Shown: positions 15,968 to 23,645 of the stretch, piece by piece
How positions within the stretch are numbered: the first letter of the stretch is position 1
How the letters are laid out: each line of letters opens with the position of its first letter
Origin: Ketogulonicigenium robustum
GTDB lineage: Bacteria; Pseudomonadota; Alphaproteobacteria; Rhodobacterales; Rhodobacteraceae
Direction: 5' to 3'
Assembly: GCF_002117445.1 (NCBI RefSeq)
Contig: NZ_CP019937.1
Coordinates: 1,055,501-1,119,500, forward strand
Length of the DNA stretch: 64,000 bases
The notes under the pieces: model-generated
The model's database searches: none
Seen by the model: the letters and a program-made list of their open reading frames with translations, nothing else
Told to the model about the DNA's origin: nothing
Translations under genes and position numbers: made by a program

Positions 15968-16546
15968 ATGGCGGTCAGCATCGACAGCGAGCACGCGCGG
16001 CGGATCATCATCGTCGCGCGTGAACAGCGGCTTACGCGCGCGCAAACGGCCTATGTGCTGGCGACGGCGTGGCACGAAACGGGGGCGTTCAAATGGCTGC
16101 GGGAAATCTGGGGCCCGACCCCCGCGCAGCTGCGGTACGAGGGGCGGGCCGACCTGGGCAACACCGTGCCGGGCGATGGTAAGCGCTTCATGGGGCGGGG
16201 CTATGTGCAGATCACCGGACGGCGCAACTATACCGATTGGTCAAAGCGCACGGGAATGGCCCTGATCTTCCAGCCCGAGCTGGCCGAACAGCCTGCCGTC
16301 GCCGCGCGCATTTTGGTGGAGGGCATGCGCCTCGGCACGTTCACCAAATATGCGCTGGCCGACTTCATTAACGACGCGTGCACCGACTTCGTGGGCGCGC
16401 GGCGGATCGTCAACGGCACCGACAAGGCCGCGCTGATCGCGGGCTATGCCGAGGCCTTCATGGCCCTGCTGCCCGACGACAGCGGCAGCCTGTGGGCGCG
16501 GATCATCAAAGCCCTGTGGGGCATCATCAAGGGGAATGCGAAATGA
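15968..16546 (+). CDS. GH19-type endolysin
   Basis: 192 residues from the ATG at 15968 (AGGAGG upstream). It has the GH19 chitinase/lysozyme hallmarks: AYVLATAWHETGAF with Glu37 as candidate catalytic acid, YEGRADLGNTVPGDGKRFMGRGYVQITGRRNYTDW, and NDACTDFVGARRIVNG. It cuts peptidoglycan at lysis. There is no signal peptide, so release depends on a holin. Its stop overlaps the start of the next gene. A truncated copy with a nonsense codon at Trp91 is at 20349-20669. Confidence 0.9.
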   Translation: MAVSIDSEHARRIIIVAREQRLTRAQTAYVLATAWHETGAFKWLREIWGPTPAQLRYEGRADLGNTVPGDGKRFMGRGYVQITGRRNYTDWSKRTGMALIFQPELAEQPAVAARILVEGMRLGTFTKYALADFINDACTDFVGARRIVNGTDKAALIAGYAEAFMALLPDDSGSLWARIIKALWGIIKGNAK

Positions 16547-16746
16547 TTGCACCGGTTGCACGGATCATCCTGCGCTATGTCGCCGCGGCGCTCGTTACCT
16601 ATGGCGTGGTTGCGGCGGACATGGGGCGGCAGATTGCAAATGACCCCGACATCCTGAACGCGCTGACCATCCTGATCGGGGCGGTGGTGGGGGTCGTCAC
16701 CGAAGCCGCATATTTGCTGGCCAAGCGGCTGGGGTGGACGACGTGA
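16543..16746 (+). CDS. small phage membrane protein, second holin candidate
   Basis: 67 residues; ATG at 16543 overlaps the endolysin TGA. There are two hydrophobic helices: about 7-25 (RIILRYVAAALVTYGVVAA) and about 38-59 (LNALTILIGAVVGVVTEAAYLL), with a short basic tail. The position between endolysin and spanins suits a holin or antiholin. Which of this and the 14899 protein is the true holin cannot be told from sequence. Confidence 0.65.
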   Translation: MIAPVARIILRYVAAALVTYGVVAADMGRQIANDPDILNALTILIGAVVGVVTEAAYLLAKRLGWTT

Positions 16747-16958
16747 TCGATTGGCTGATTGCGGCCATCATCGGGGCGGGGGCGCTGGCCCTCGCATGGT
16801 GGCAGGGGCGGCGCAATGGCCGCGCGGACGAACGGCAGCGGCAGGGAAAGACGAATGACCAGACACGCAAGCGCATGGATGACGTGGACAGCCCTCGGGG
16901 TGCTGATGATGCTCGTGAGTGGCTGCGCAAGCGCGGTCAGTCAGGGCGCGATCTGTGA
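16743..16958 (+). CDS. i-spanin candidate (Rz-like)
   Basis: 71 residues from a GTG that overlaps the previous TGA. It has one N-terminal membrane helix (WLIAAIIGAGALALAWW) followed by a strongly charged, helical periplasmic segment (RRNGRADERQRQGKTNDQTRKRMDDVD). That is the plan of an inner-membrane spanin. The lipoprotein gene at 16855 overlaps it in another frame, the classic Rz/Rz1 arrangement. Confidence 0.65.
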   Translation: MIDWLIAAIIGAGALALAWWQGRRNGRADERQRQGKTNDQTRKRMDDVDSPRGADDAREWLRKRGQSGRDL

Positions 16959-17073
16959 TGGGACGCGGCAGGCCCGCGCTGATCACGCCCGCGCACTGGC
17001 CGAAGATGGCGGCGATTTGTCGGTGGTGACTGGGGCGCGGTTGATCGGGCTGATCGACGCTGGCTGCGGCTAG
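16855..17073 (+). CDS. o-spanin candidate (Rz1-like lipoprotein)
   Basis: 72 residues from MTRHASAW (GGGAAAG upstream). The signal sequence ends LMMLVSGC, giving a lipobox with acylated Cys at residue 20. It starts inside the i-spanin gene in another frame and extends past its end. Outer-membrane spanins are short lipoproteins that fuse the membranes with the i-spanin as the last lysis step. It lacks the Pro-richness of lambda Rz1, but the overlap and lipobox are convincing. Confidence 0.65.
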   Translation: MTRHASAWMTWTALGVLMMLVSGCASAVSQGAICDGTRQARADHARALAEDGGDLSVVTGARLIGLIDAGCG

Positions 17074-17222
17074 AACTGCGTTTCCAAAACGCCAGCTAAG
17101 CTATTGATTCCTACGTGGGTTGGCTTGGGGTGTTTCCACGGCATCTTATTGAAAGATATGAACTTGCGCGCTCCTGTCGGGTGCGCCATCATCCAAATTC
17201 AGACATTTAAGACGCTGATAAT

Positions 17223-17757
17223 TCAGGTTTTATTTTTCGAGTTGGAACTTATCTTTAAAAAGTTGGAACTATCGCGTTCGTCACTTGTTCCCATCAGGAT
17301 GCGACGGCGTTCAGCCTTGCGGCTGTAATGGTCGATTTCCGCCAGAGATTCATGTCCTGTCCATGCCCCGATCTGGTGGGTCGTCGCGCCGTTTTCAGCA
17401 AGGGAAGAGGCGCGGGCCTTGCGTAGGCCGTGTGCCGTTTTGCCGACCAAGCCCGCTGTCGATGCCGCTTCTGAAAACCATGTGCTTGCCCCTTTGATCG
17501 ACCGGGGTTTGCCATGTTCCGTCACCATGATGACCACATGGCGTTGCGGCCGTGCGTTCAGGGCATCGATCAGCAAAGCCTGATCTGTGGGATCTGCAAA
17601 CTTGGGCGCTGGGGTCATAACGGGGATCGAAACCTCGCCGCCGGTTTTCTGTTGATTGAACGTCAGCCAGCCGTCGCGGCCGACCATACCTTCGGAAATT
17701 CTCACCGCGTCTGACATGCGCGCCCCCGTCCAATACAGCAGCTCCATTGCGAGGCGT
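17223..17757 (-). pseudogene. phage tyrosine integrase, catalytic domain only
   Basis: The frame begins at the IS edge near 17757 and reads QRLAMELLYWTGARMSDAVR, with the first catalytic Arg in TGARMSD. HGLRKAR (H-x-x-R) and GHESLAEIDHYSRKAE (GH and the tyrosine) follow. All C-terminal active-site motifs are intact, but the N-terminal arm and core-binding domains are missing where the IS3-type remnant begins. It is probably the integrase of the P22-like prophage at its right end. Without the N-terminal half it is unlikely to excise the prophage. Confidence 0.85.
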
Positions 17758-17759
17758 TG

Positions 17760-18503
17760 TGAGAGGTGGTTCGGTTTATCTGAATATGTTCCGGGCGTTT
17801 TCCAAGTGGTTTTCCGCTTCGGTTAGGCGTCTGCCACTTCGGGCATTGGATGGTTGAAGTAAGCGTGATCGGGGGTTTTCCCGTCAAGCGATGAATGCGG
17901 ACGGCGGGTGTTGTAGAAGTTCAGATATCGGCCGATCCCGGCGCGGGCTTCGGCCAAGCTTGCATAGGCCCGGAGATAGACTTCCTCGTGTTTGATGGTC
18001 CGCCAGAGGCGTTCAACGACGAGGTTGTCGCGCCATGCCCCGTGGCCATCCATGCTGATCTTGATTTCCCGGGCGTCCAGCACCTTGATGAAGTCTGTCG
18101 AAGTGAACTGGCTGCCGTGGTCCGTATTGAAGATCTCGGGCGTGCGGTATCGCGCCAGCGCCTCTTCCACAGCTTCTATGCAAAAATCGGCCTCCAGCGT
18201 GATCGACGCCCGTCATGCCAGGACGCGCCGTGTGAGCCAGTCCAGCACGGGCGCGAGGTAGATGAACCCACGCGCCATCGGAATGTAGGTTCCATCCATT
18301 GTCCAGACCTGATTGGGCCGGGTGATGGGCAGCTTCCTGAGCAGATAGGGGTAGCTCTTGTGCCCCGGCGCCGGCTTCAAGGTGTTCGGCCGGCGTTAAA
18401 GCGCCTCGATGCCCATGGTCTTCTCCTCGCTCGCAGCATCATGCCGCTGTTGCGCGGAAAAACCACTTATCCCAGATGTTCAGATTTCCGGAACCACCTC
18501 TGA
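17760..18503 (-). mobile_element. IS3-family remnant
   Basis: Bounded by imperfect inverted ends: AGAGGTGGTTC (17762-17772) with GAACCACCTCT (18491-18501), and AAGTGGTTTTCCGC (17805-17817 region) with GCGGAAAAACCACTT (18454-18468). It contains the 3' part of an IS3-type orfB and no orfA; at about 740 bp it is shorter than a full element (about 1.2 kb), so it is internally deleted. It interrupts the integrase. Confidence 0.7.
17823..18460 (-). pseudogene. IS3-family transposase orfB, broken
   Basis: Translated leftwards it reads EEKTMGIEAL, stop, RRPNTLKPAPGHKSYPYLLRKL, WTMDGTYIPMARGFIYLAPVLDWLTRRVLA, stop, RASITLEADFCIEAVEEAL, then an open 115-residue frame with FNTDHGSQFTS and VVERLWRTIKHEEVYL. 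These give the DDE residues of IS3 integrase-like transposases. In-frame TAA (18396-18398) and TGA (18213-18215) replace the Tyr and Trp expected in the family. It is not functional. Confidence 0.88.
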
Positions 18504-18580
18504 TAACCGCCGTTGGCCGGAGTGGCTGATCGAGGGCTGCCCGATTCACGACACAATCGACGCTGTGTGGGGTAAAAACG

Positions 18581-18754
18581 ATGAACCTTGAAAACGTCCC
18601 AGCCCCCCGCAGCACCAAGGCGCAGGCCCAAGGCTGCCGGTGCGAGGTGCGCAATGTCGAGCCGCAGGACTACGCGAAATGGCCCAACTGGTTGACGCGC
18701 GGTTGCCACCTGCACGATGCCACGTGGCTTGCCGCCAGACATGGTCGTACTTGA
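18581..18754 (+). CDS. small phage-like protein, 57 residues
   Basis: MNLENVPAPRSTKAQAQG, then a Cys/Trp/His-rich stretch: CRCEVRNVEPQDYAKWPNWLTRGCHLHDATW. A GGGG run lies about 10 nt before the ATG, and codon use matches the phage genes. It is followed 7 nt later by the terminator and holin copy of the second lysis module, so it is probably a phage late gene. No family is recognised. Two C-H or C-C pairs could bind metal (inference). Confidence 0.45.
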   Translation: MNLENVPAPRSTKAQAQGCRCEVRNVEPQDYAKWPNWLTRGCHLHDATWLAARHGRT

Positions 18755-18761
18755 TATCATA

Positions 18762-18784
18762 CCCGCCTCGTGCGGGCTTTTTTT
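18762..18784 (+). terminator. intrinsic terminator before holin copy
   Basis: CCCGC (18762-18766) pairs with GCGGG (18772-18776) around CTCGT, then C and seven Ts. It is equivalent to 14861-14882 in the first module. Confidence 0.75.
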
Positions 18785-18800
18785 ATGCGCAGGAGGCGCT

Positions 18801-19099
18801 ATGTCTGATCCATCCCCGCTGCGCAGTCCCGAGTTCTGGGGCGGCGTGGCCGTCGCGCTGATTGTGAAAGTGCGCACCAGTGAGCGCAGCTTGGCCCGTG
18901 GCAGGTCATCACGACGATTGTGGTGGCTGTGCTGGCGGCATGGGGCGCCACGGAGTGGGTGTCCGCCTTGACGGACGTGCCCCAGCCTGTGGCGGTCGCG
19001 ATCGTCACCCTGACGGCAGAGGGCGTCATGCGCTGGCTGCTGATCGCGGTGAACGACCCTAAGCAGGCCATCGAGTTGTGGAAGGCGTGGCGGAAGTGA
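18801..19099 (+). pseudogene. second copy of the holin gene, frameshifted
   Basis: Nearly identical to 14899-15195 including the AGGAGGCGCT ribosome site. Around 18880-18890 it reads CACCAGTGAGCGCAGC where the first copy has CACCAGCAAGCAGC, a net gain of two bases, after which the frame is lost (the shifted frame ends at 18971). The rest, through the aligned stop at 19097-19099, is still recognisable. It shows that the lysis module was duplicated or came from a related phage and is decaying. Confidence 0.88.
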
Positions 19100-19119
19100 C
19101 GCCCTTCACTATGATTGCA

Positions 19120-20103
19120 TTACGCCGAGGCTTGGATCGACTTGTCGTTGGTTGCATGGCGTTCAATCAAGGTCTTGATAGCGCGACCTGACGGTACTGC
19201 GCGGGCCAGCTCTCGCTCTGCGCCGATTTCCTCCAGCTCGGGGAATATCGCAAAGATTTCGGCGCGCGACGCTGCTGGAAGGCTGGCGAGGGCAATCGGG
19301 CCGGTGTGAAGGCTTTCACTTTCAGCGCCATTGGCGAAGACGATTTCGTGCTGGTCAAATAGGATGTGGAAATATTCGACGCTCGCGGCGGCTTCATCGA
19401 CGTAAATGCCGGGCAGGGCCGTCAGCTTGACTGCGGGCACCAGCACTTCGCCGCCAAACATACGCTCGGCGATTTTCGAACGCACAAGCATGCGGTGCTG
19501 CGGCGAGACGCGCAGGTCTTGGGCGGGTAGATTGTCCCCCAGCGCGCCAGCCGTGATGCAGATCGGGCGCATGTTATCAGTCTTCGTCCCCAAAGCAGCT
19601 CTCATTGCGCCGACCCATCTGATGGGCTGGGGGCCATGATCGGTCGTAAGGACCATATCACCCGCGCGGAGATCTTCGATTGTGCGATAACCTGTAGGGG
19701 TGGCAATCAACGTGCCGCGTGTAAAGCAGACGGCTTGTCCAGTCTTGGTATTAAAACCAACTTCGGAAAACTCGATTGTAACGCCAGGCGCGAACGAGAC
19801 GGGACCAAGTGATATAATCGTTCCGACCTCTCCGATAACGTTGTATTCGGTTGCGGTTATTATAGCATATACATTTCCGCCCGACGTGCCCAGATATTCG
19901 ATAGTTATTCCTGGCCCCGTTGGACTGTCAGGAAAGAGAATTTCGAGCTCATCTCCTACCCGAAAGACGGTGTCTGTCCCTTCTTTAGCAACTCCCCATG
20001 CGGTCTCCGGTCTTCCAAGTGAATAGGACCAGTAGGTAGAGGTAACGGTGCCGTCGTCGTTTGACGTGAATTCCGTGGAATACTGCACATTGAAGCGAAT
20101 CAT
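19120..20103 (-). CDS. Hint-domain (Hedgehog/intein) protein in phage lysis-module slot
   Basis: 327 residues. The C-terminal 200 residues are a Hint_2-type domain: CFTRGTLIATPTGYRTIEDLRAGD with Cys126 at the cleavage position, VLTTDHGPQPIRWVG (TxxH block, 153-156), and LRVSPQHRMLV (200-206). The N-terminal 125 residues are beta-rich with no signal peptide. There is no C-terminal His-Asn, so full splicing is not expected; N-terminal self-cleavage or adduct formation is possible. It is read against flanking broken holin and endolysin copies, and its AT-rich upstream region (20104-20280) suggests its own promoter. A full-length paralogue is at 40178-41263. Confidence 0.85.
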   Translation of the reverse strand: MIRFNVQYSTEFTSNDDGTVTSTYWSYSLGRPETAWGVAKEGTDTVFRVGDELEILFPDSPTGPGITIEYLGTSGGNVYAIITATEYNVIGEVGTIISLGPVSFAPGVTIEFSEVGFNTKTGQAVCFTRGTLIATPTGYRTIEDLRAGDMVLTTDHGPQPIRWVGAMRAALGTKTDNMRPICITAGALGDNLPAQDLRVSPQHRMLVRSKIAERMFGGEVLVPAVKLTALPGIYVDEAAASVEYFHILFDQHEIVFANGAESESLHTGPIALASLPAASRAEIFAIFPELEEIGAERELARAVPSGRAIKTLIERHATNDKSIQASA

Positions 20104-20304
20104 ACTTCACTTAACCTTATCTATGCCATTGATTTCATTTAATATAATGCAATCAATAATGCTTGTCGTGTAGACGGGCGCTGTACGCCTCTTTCTTTAA
20201 TCATTGGCGGGAGGGGACCTTAGTTCCCAATGCTAACCAATTCCTAACCTAGTATATAATTTCATATAAGCCCATAGCATATACGTATGATATTTGGCCG
20301 CACA

Positions 20305-20326
20305 CCCCGCCATCGTGCGGGGTTTT
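20305..20326 (+). terminator. intrinsic terminator before endolysin copy
   Basis: CCCCGC (20305-20310), loop CATCGT, GCGGGG (20317-20322), TTTT; the stem and loop are identical to 15925-15942. Confidence 0.75.
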
Positions 20327-20348
20327 CCATTTCATAGGAGGGCAGGCC

Positions 20349-20669
20349 ATGACGGTCAGCATCGGCAGCGACCACGCGCGGCGGATCATCACCGTCGCGC
20401 GTGAACAGCGGCTTACGCGCGCTCAAACGGCCTATGTGCTTGCGAAGGCGTGGCACGAAACGGAGGCGTTCAATTGGCTGCGGGAAATCTGGGGCTCGAC
20501 ACCGGCCCAGCTGCGATACGAGGGACGGGCCGACCTCGGCAACACCGCGACAGGGGATGGCAAGGGCTTCATGGGGCTGGGCTATGTGCAGATCACGGGC
20601 CGCAGCAGTTACACCGATTGATCTAAGCGCACGGGCCTTGCCCTGATCTTCCAGCCCGAGCTGGCCGCC
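20349..20669 (+). pseudogene. second copy of the GH19 endolysin, truncated
   Basis: It starts MTVSIGSDHARRIITVAREQ and follows the intact endolysin closely, through AYVLAKAWHETEAFNWLREIWG and GYVQITGRSSYTD. The Trp91 codon is TGA (20619-20621). Similarity continues past the stop (SKRTGLALIFQPELA) and ends abruptly near 20669, which marks the right edge of the second phage remnant. Confidence 0.9.
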
Positions 20670-20676
20670 AGCGCCG

Positions 20677-20814
20677 GTGAAACTGCGTGCGGATGCACGG
20701 GCCAGCAGCTTCATTTTACGAAAGTTCAAGCGGCCGGCACTGGCTGTCGTGCTGGCTTTCGTGGTTTTGGTCGTGCTATTGTGGCTAGCGGCGCGCTGGG
20801 TTTTCGGCGGTTGA
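20677..20814 (+). CDS. possible small membrane protein or gene fragment at remnant edge
   Basis: 45 residues from a GTG: VKLRADARASSFILRKFKRP, then a hydrophobic helix ALAVVLAFVVLVVLLWLAARWVFGG. It begins right where phage similarity ends, so it may be the 3' end of a chromosomal gene cut by the insertion. The frame is open upstream into phage sequence with no better start. No ribosome site is obvious. Confidence 0.3.
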   Translation: MKLRADARASSFILRKFKRPALAVVLAFVVLVVLLWLAARWVFGG

Positions 20815-20951
20815 ATTCAGTGCCTGCCGCTTTGATCCGATAGGCCGAAAGAAATGCATGCGCCCACCCATCGTTAATATATTGACATTTCATTCGCGCG
20901 GTGCGTCAAGTTGACGCATGGTAAGTCTAACGCGCTTGAAAGGATGGGCCA

Positions 20952-21953
20952 ATGGTCGATACCAGAGCATTTAGAGACGAACAAACAACAGCTTGGGGCG
21001 CAGTCATCGCCGGTGCGGTGACCGTCTTCGCCATTTCCATGGTCGTGACCATGATTGGGGTCGGCCTAGGATTGGGGGCGGTAGATGTTAACGCCGCGAA
21101 CCCCGTCGATGGCGTCGGAATGGCGTTCGGCCTCACCTCCGCCATCGGGTTGGTGATCAGCTTGGCCGCCGGTGGCTTTGTGGCGGGCCGCCTTGCCGGT
21201 CGCTCGGGGGCGATCCATGGCTTTCTGACGTGGGCATTGACGCTGTTCATCGCAGCGATCTTCAGCATCCTTGGTGCGGCGACAGTGCTGCGCGGCGCAT
21301 CCGCGATTGTGGGCGGCGTTGCCAGTGGCGCTGGCCAAGTGGTGGGGGCTGCCGCGGATGGGGCAGGTGCCTTGGCGGGTGCGATCGACGGCGACATGCT
21401 GCCGCAAATCGACCTGACCGCCGCGACGCGCGACATCCGCGGCGCCCTGCGCAACACCGATATTGAGGCCTTGCAGCCCCAAAATATCGACGCTGCTGTT
21501 TCTGGGGCACGAGCCGATATCACAACCGCCGCGCGCCGCTTGGCGGTGACCCCCGGCGATTACGAGGCCATCGCGACCGATCTGGGCCAAAGCCTGCGCG
21601 GCCGCGTCGAAGGCATCGCAAACGACATAAACCGCGACGATATCGAGGCCGCACTGGTGCAAAACGGCTTTACGCAAGACCAAGCCAGCGATGCGACCGA
21701 CCGCGCTATCGCCGCGTTTGATCAGGCACGCAACACCGCCACCGACGCGATCAACAACGCCGAGAAGATGATCGCCGACACGCAAACCCGCATCGCCGAC
21801 CTGCAGGTTAAAGCGCAAGAGGCCGCCGCCCAAGCCGCCGCGGCCAGCGCCGCCGCAGCACTTTGGGCAGGCCTAGCGGCGATTGTCGGGGCTGTCTTGG
21901 CCGCCTTCGCAGGCCTTTACGGCGTCAATAGTCGTAACCGCGCCCGTCCGTAA
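20952..21953 (+). CDS. membrane protein with glycine-rich helices and amphipathic middle
   Basis: 333 residues. Three hydrophobic helices lie in the first 120 residues (AVIAGAVTVFAISMVVTMIGVGLGLGAV; GLTSAIGLVISLAAGGFVAGRLAG; ALTLFIAAIFSILGAATVL). A roughly 170-residue Ala/Asp-rich helical soluble region follows, then a last helix AALWAGLAAIVGAVLAAFAGLYG. The opening AWGAVIAGAVT...GAVHGFLTWAL-like pattern is common in uncharacterised proteobacterial membrane proteins. Function is unknown; a stress or envelope role would be guesswork. Confidence 0.75.
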   Translation: MVDTRAFRDEQTTAWGAVIAGAVTVFAISMVVTMIGVGLGLGAVDVNAANPVDGVGMAFGLTSAIGLVISLAAGGFVAGRLAGRSGAIHGFLTWALTLFIAAIFSILGAATVLRGASAIVGGVASGAGQVVGAAADGAGALAGAIDGDMLPQIDLTAATRDIRGALRNTDIEALQPQNIDAAVSGARADITTAARRLAVTPGDYEAIATDLGQSLRGRVEGIANDINRDDIEAALVQNGFTQDQASDATDRAIAAFDQARNTATDAINNAEKMIADTQTRIADLQVKAQEAAAQAAAASAAAALWAGLAAIVGAVLAAFAGLYGVNSRNRARP

Positions 21954-21973
21954 GGCGGCTGCTTTACGGCAAA

Positions 21974-21997
21974 AGCCCCGCTTCGGCGGGGCTTTTT
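21974..21997. terminator. bidirectional terminator between convergent genes
   Basis: AGCCCCGC (21974-21981), TTCG tetraloop, GCGGGGCT (21986-21993), T-run on top and AAAA before the stem for the bottom strand. It overlaps the stop of the nuclease gene. Confidence 0.85.
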
Positions 21998-22481
21998 ACC
22001 TTTGCCGCTGCTGGCGGCGCCAATCCCAAGGCGCGATGAATTCGCCCGCCCACATGCCGCGTTTCTCGCGGCGCGCGGCGCGCTCTTGGCCGTCGTAAAC
22101 CGCACCGCCATATTGCCTGTAGGCTAGGGCGTGGCCATTGCGCACCATCACCGCGCCAACATCAGCGCCGTTCGCGTGACAGGTCGCCACGACGCGGCCA
22201 TAGCGGTCGGTGTCGCGGTAGCGGCAGGCCACCGTCGCGCGCCCGATGAAGTCGGACAGGAACAGCGCAGCCTCGGTCCCGCAGCGATAATCATGCCCCC
22301 CGCGTGCGCAGGCCTGCCGCCCTTCGGGGGCGTCGATCCCATGTAAACGGATGCGCTGGCCGTGCATATCCAACGTGTCGCCATCGATGACCGAGACGAC
22401 GCCGGTCAGGTTTTGCTGCGCATGCGCGGGCGTCAACGAAAGTGGCCAGATGGCGGCGAACAGGATCAGCATCAGTTTCAT
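21996..22481 (-). CDS. secreted thermonuclease-family (SNase-like) protein
   Basis: 161 residues with a signal peptide (MKLMLILFAAIWPLSLTPAHA). The SNase fold is plain: VVSVIDGDTLDMHGQRIRLHGIDAPEGRQ (IDGDT and the RLxGIDAPE active-site Arg/Glu), then YRDTDRYGRVVATC and the second catalytic Arg region. Cys pairs (ACARGGHDYRCG, ACRY..ATC) could form disulfides. It is a Ca-dependent phosphodiesterase family acting in the periplasm or outside the cell. It is convergent with 20952-21953. Confidence 0.88.
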   Translation of the reverse strand: MKLMLILFAAIWPLSLTPAHAQQNLTGVVSVIDGDTLDMHGQRIRLHGIDAPEGRQACARGGHDYRCGTEAALFLSDFIGRATVACRYRDTDRYGRVVATCHANGADVGAVMVRNGHALAYRQYGGAVYDGQERAARREKRGMWAGEFIAPWDWRRQQRQR

Positions 22482-22658
22482 CGCGCCTGATTAGCAGCCG
22501 CTGCGGGGCACGGCATCAGGAAAATCGCTCGAATTTGCGCAGGTTTGCGCGTATTTCCGCGCGCGCGGCCCCGACCGGTTTGCACCCTTGGGCCTACTGC
22601 CTATCTTTACCCCCACACACTGACGAGATGCAAAACGCAGATTAAAAAGGGGGAAACC

Positions 22659-23645
22659 ATGCGACTGACGGGCTTGTTCTACACCGCCCTTGCAGGGCAA
22701 ATGGCCGCCACCGTGCCGGTTCTGGCAGATGATTTGGCCGACGGCGCACAGATTGCGGCGGCCTTTGTCGCGGGCGATACCGACCAAATCTGGGCCGCCG
22801 CCACGCCCGATATGCAACAGGCTTTCGGATCGGCCAAAGATCTGGCCGCTTGGCGCACTAGCCTCGGCACCGAATTCGGAACCGAGGAAGAGGTGATCGA
22901 CGAACAGACCGCCGAAAGCGGCGGCTTCACCGTGTATAGCCGCGTTGCCCGCTGGTCGGACACACCCGACCCGATGGAAATCGTCATCTCGCTGGACGAG
23001 GGGCAGAAAATCGCGGGATTCGTGATGCGCCCGCAACCCGTCGCCGCCAATAGCGCCCAGATGGATTATGAAACCCAAGCCAATCTGCGGCTGCCGTTCG
23101 ATGGGCCTTGGTTCGTTTATTGGGGCGGGCGCGACATCGCCGATAACTACCATGCTGCCGATCCTGTCCAGCGTTTTGCAATGGACTTTCTGGTCCAGCA
23201 AGACGGCCAAAGCTATGCCGGCGATGCATCGATTTTGGCGAATTACTATTGCTGGGGGCAACCGATTTTGGCGCCTGCAAATGGCACTGTGGTGGCCGCA
23301 GAAGGCGGCTGGCCCGACCAACCCATCGGCGAGACCGACCCCGTAAACCCGCTGGGCAACCATGTGGTGATCGACATGGGTAACGGCGAGTTCGTGTTCC
23401 TGGCGCATTTGCAGCAAGACAGCCTGACCGTTTCCGAGGGCGACACCATCAGCGCGCGCCAGCAAGTCGGGCGCTGCGGGAACAGCGGTAACTCGACCGA
23501 GCCCCACCTGCACATGCATATGCAGAACGATCCCACCTTTGGCCAAGGCGAGGGGTTGCCCGCCCAATTCAACCGCTATACCGCAGACGGCGAAACCGGC
23601 TTGCAGGGTGAGGTGCGCAAGGGGCAGACCGTCCAGCAGGATTAA
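22659..23645 (+). CDS. M23 family metallopeptidase, exported
   Basis: 328 residues from MRLTGLFYTALAGQMAATVPVLA, a signal peptide; AAAAGGGGGAAA precedes the ATG, while the frame from 22545 lacks such a site. The LytM-like core shows NYHAADP...FAMDF (zinc His and Asp), ILAPANGTVVAAEGG, GNHVVIDMGNGEFVFLAHLQQDSLTVSEGDTI and the HLHMHMQ motif. An N-terminal domain (25-130) resembles DUF3887-type modules. It probably cuts peptidoglycan peptides in the periplasm. Confidence 0.85.
   Translation: MRLTGLFYTALAGQMAATVPVLADDLADGAQIAAAFVAGDTDQIWAAATPDMQQAFGSAKDLAAWRTSLGTEFGTEEEVIDEQTAESGGFTVYSRVARWSDTPDPMEIVISLDEGQKIAGFVMRPQPVAANSAQMDYETQANLRLPFDGPWFVYWGGRDIADNYHAADPVQRFAMDFLVQQDGQSYAGDASILANYYCWGQPILAPANGTVVAAEGGWPDQPIGETDPVNPLGNHVVIDMGNGEFVFLAHLQQDSLTVSEGDTISARQQVGRCGNSGNSTEPHLHMHMQNDPTFGQGEGLPAQFNRYTADGETGLQGEVRKGQTVQQD

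Noticed and set aside
17760-18503. Intact insertion sequence
   Set aside because: Too short, no orfA, and two in-frame stops in orfB.
22491-23567. 358-codon bottom-strand frame opposite the M23 peptidase
   Set aside because: The rightward frame has a signal peptide and zinc motifs; this one has none.
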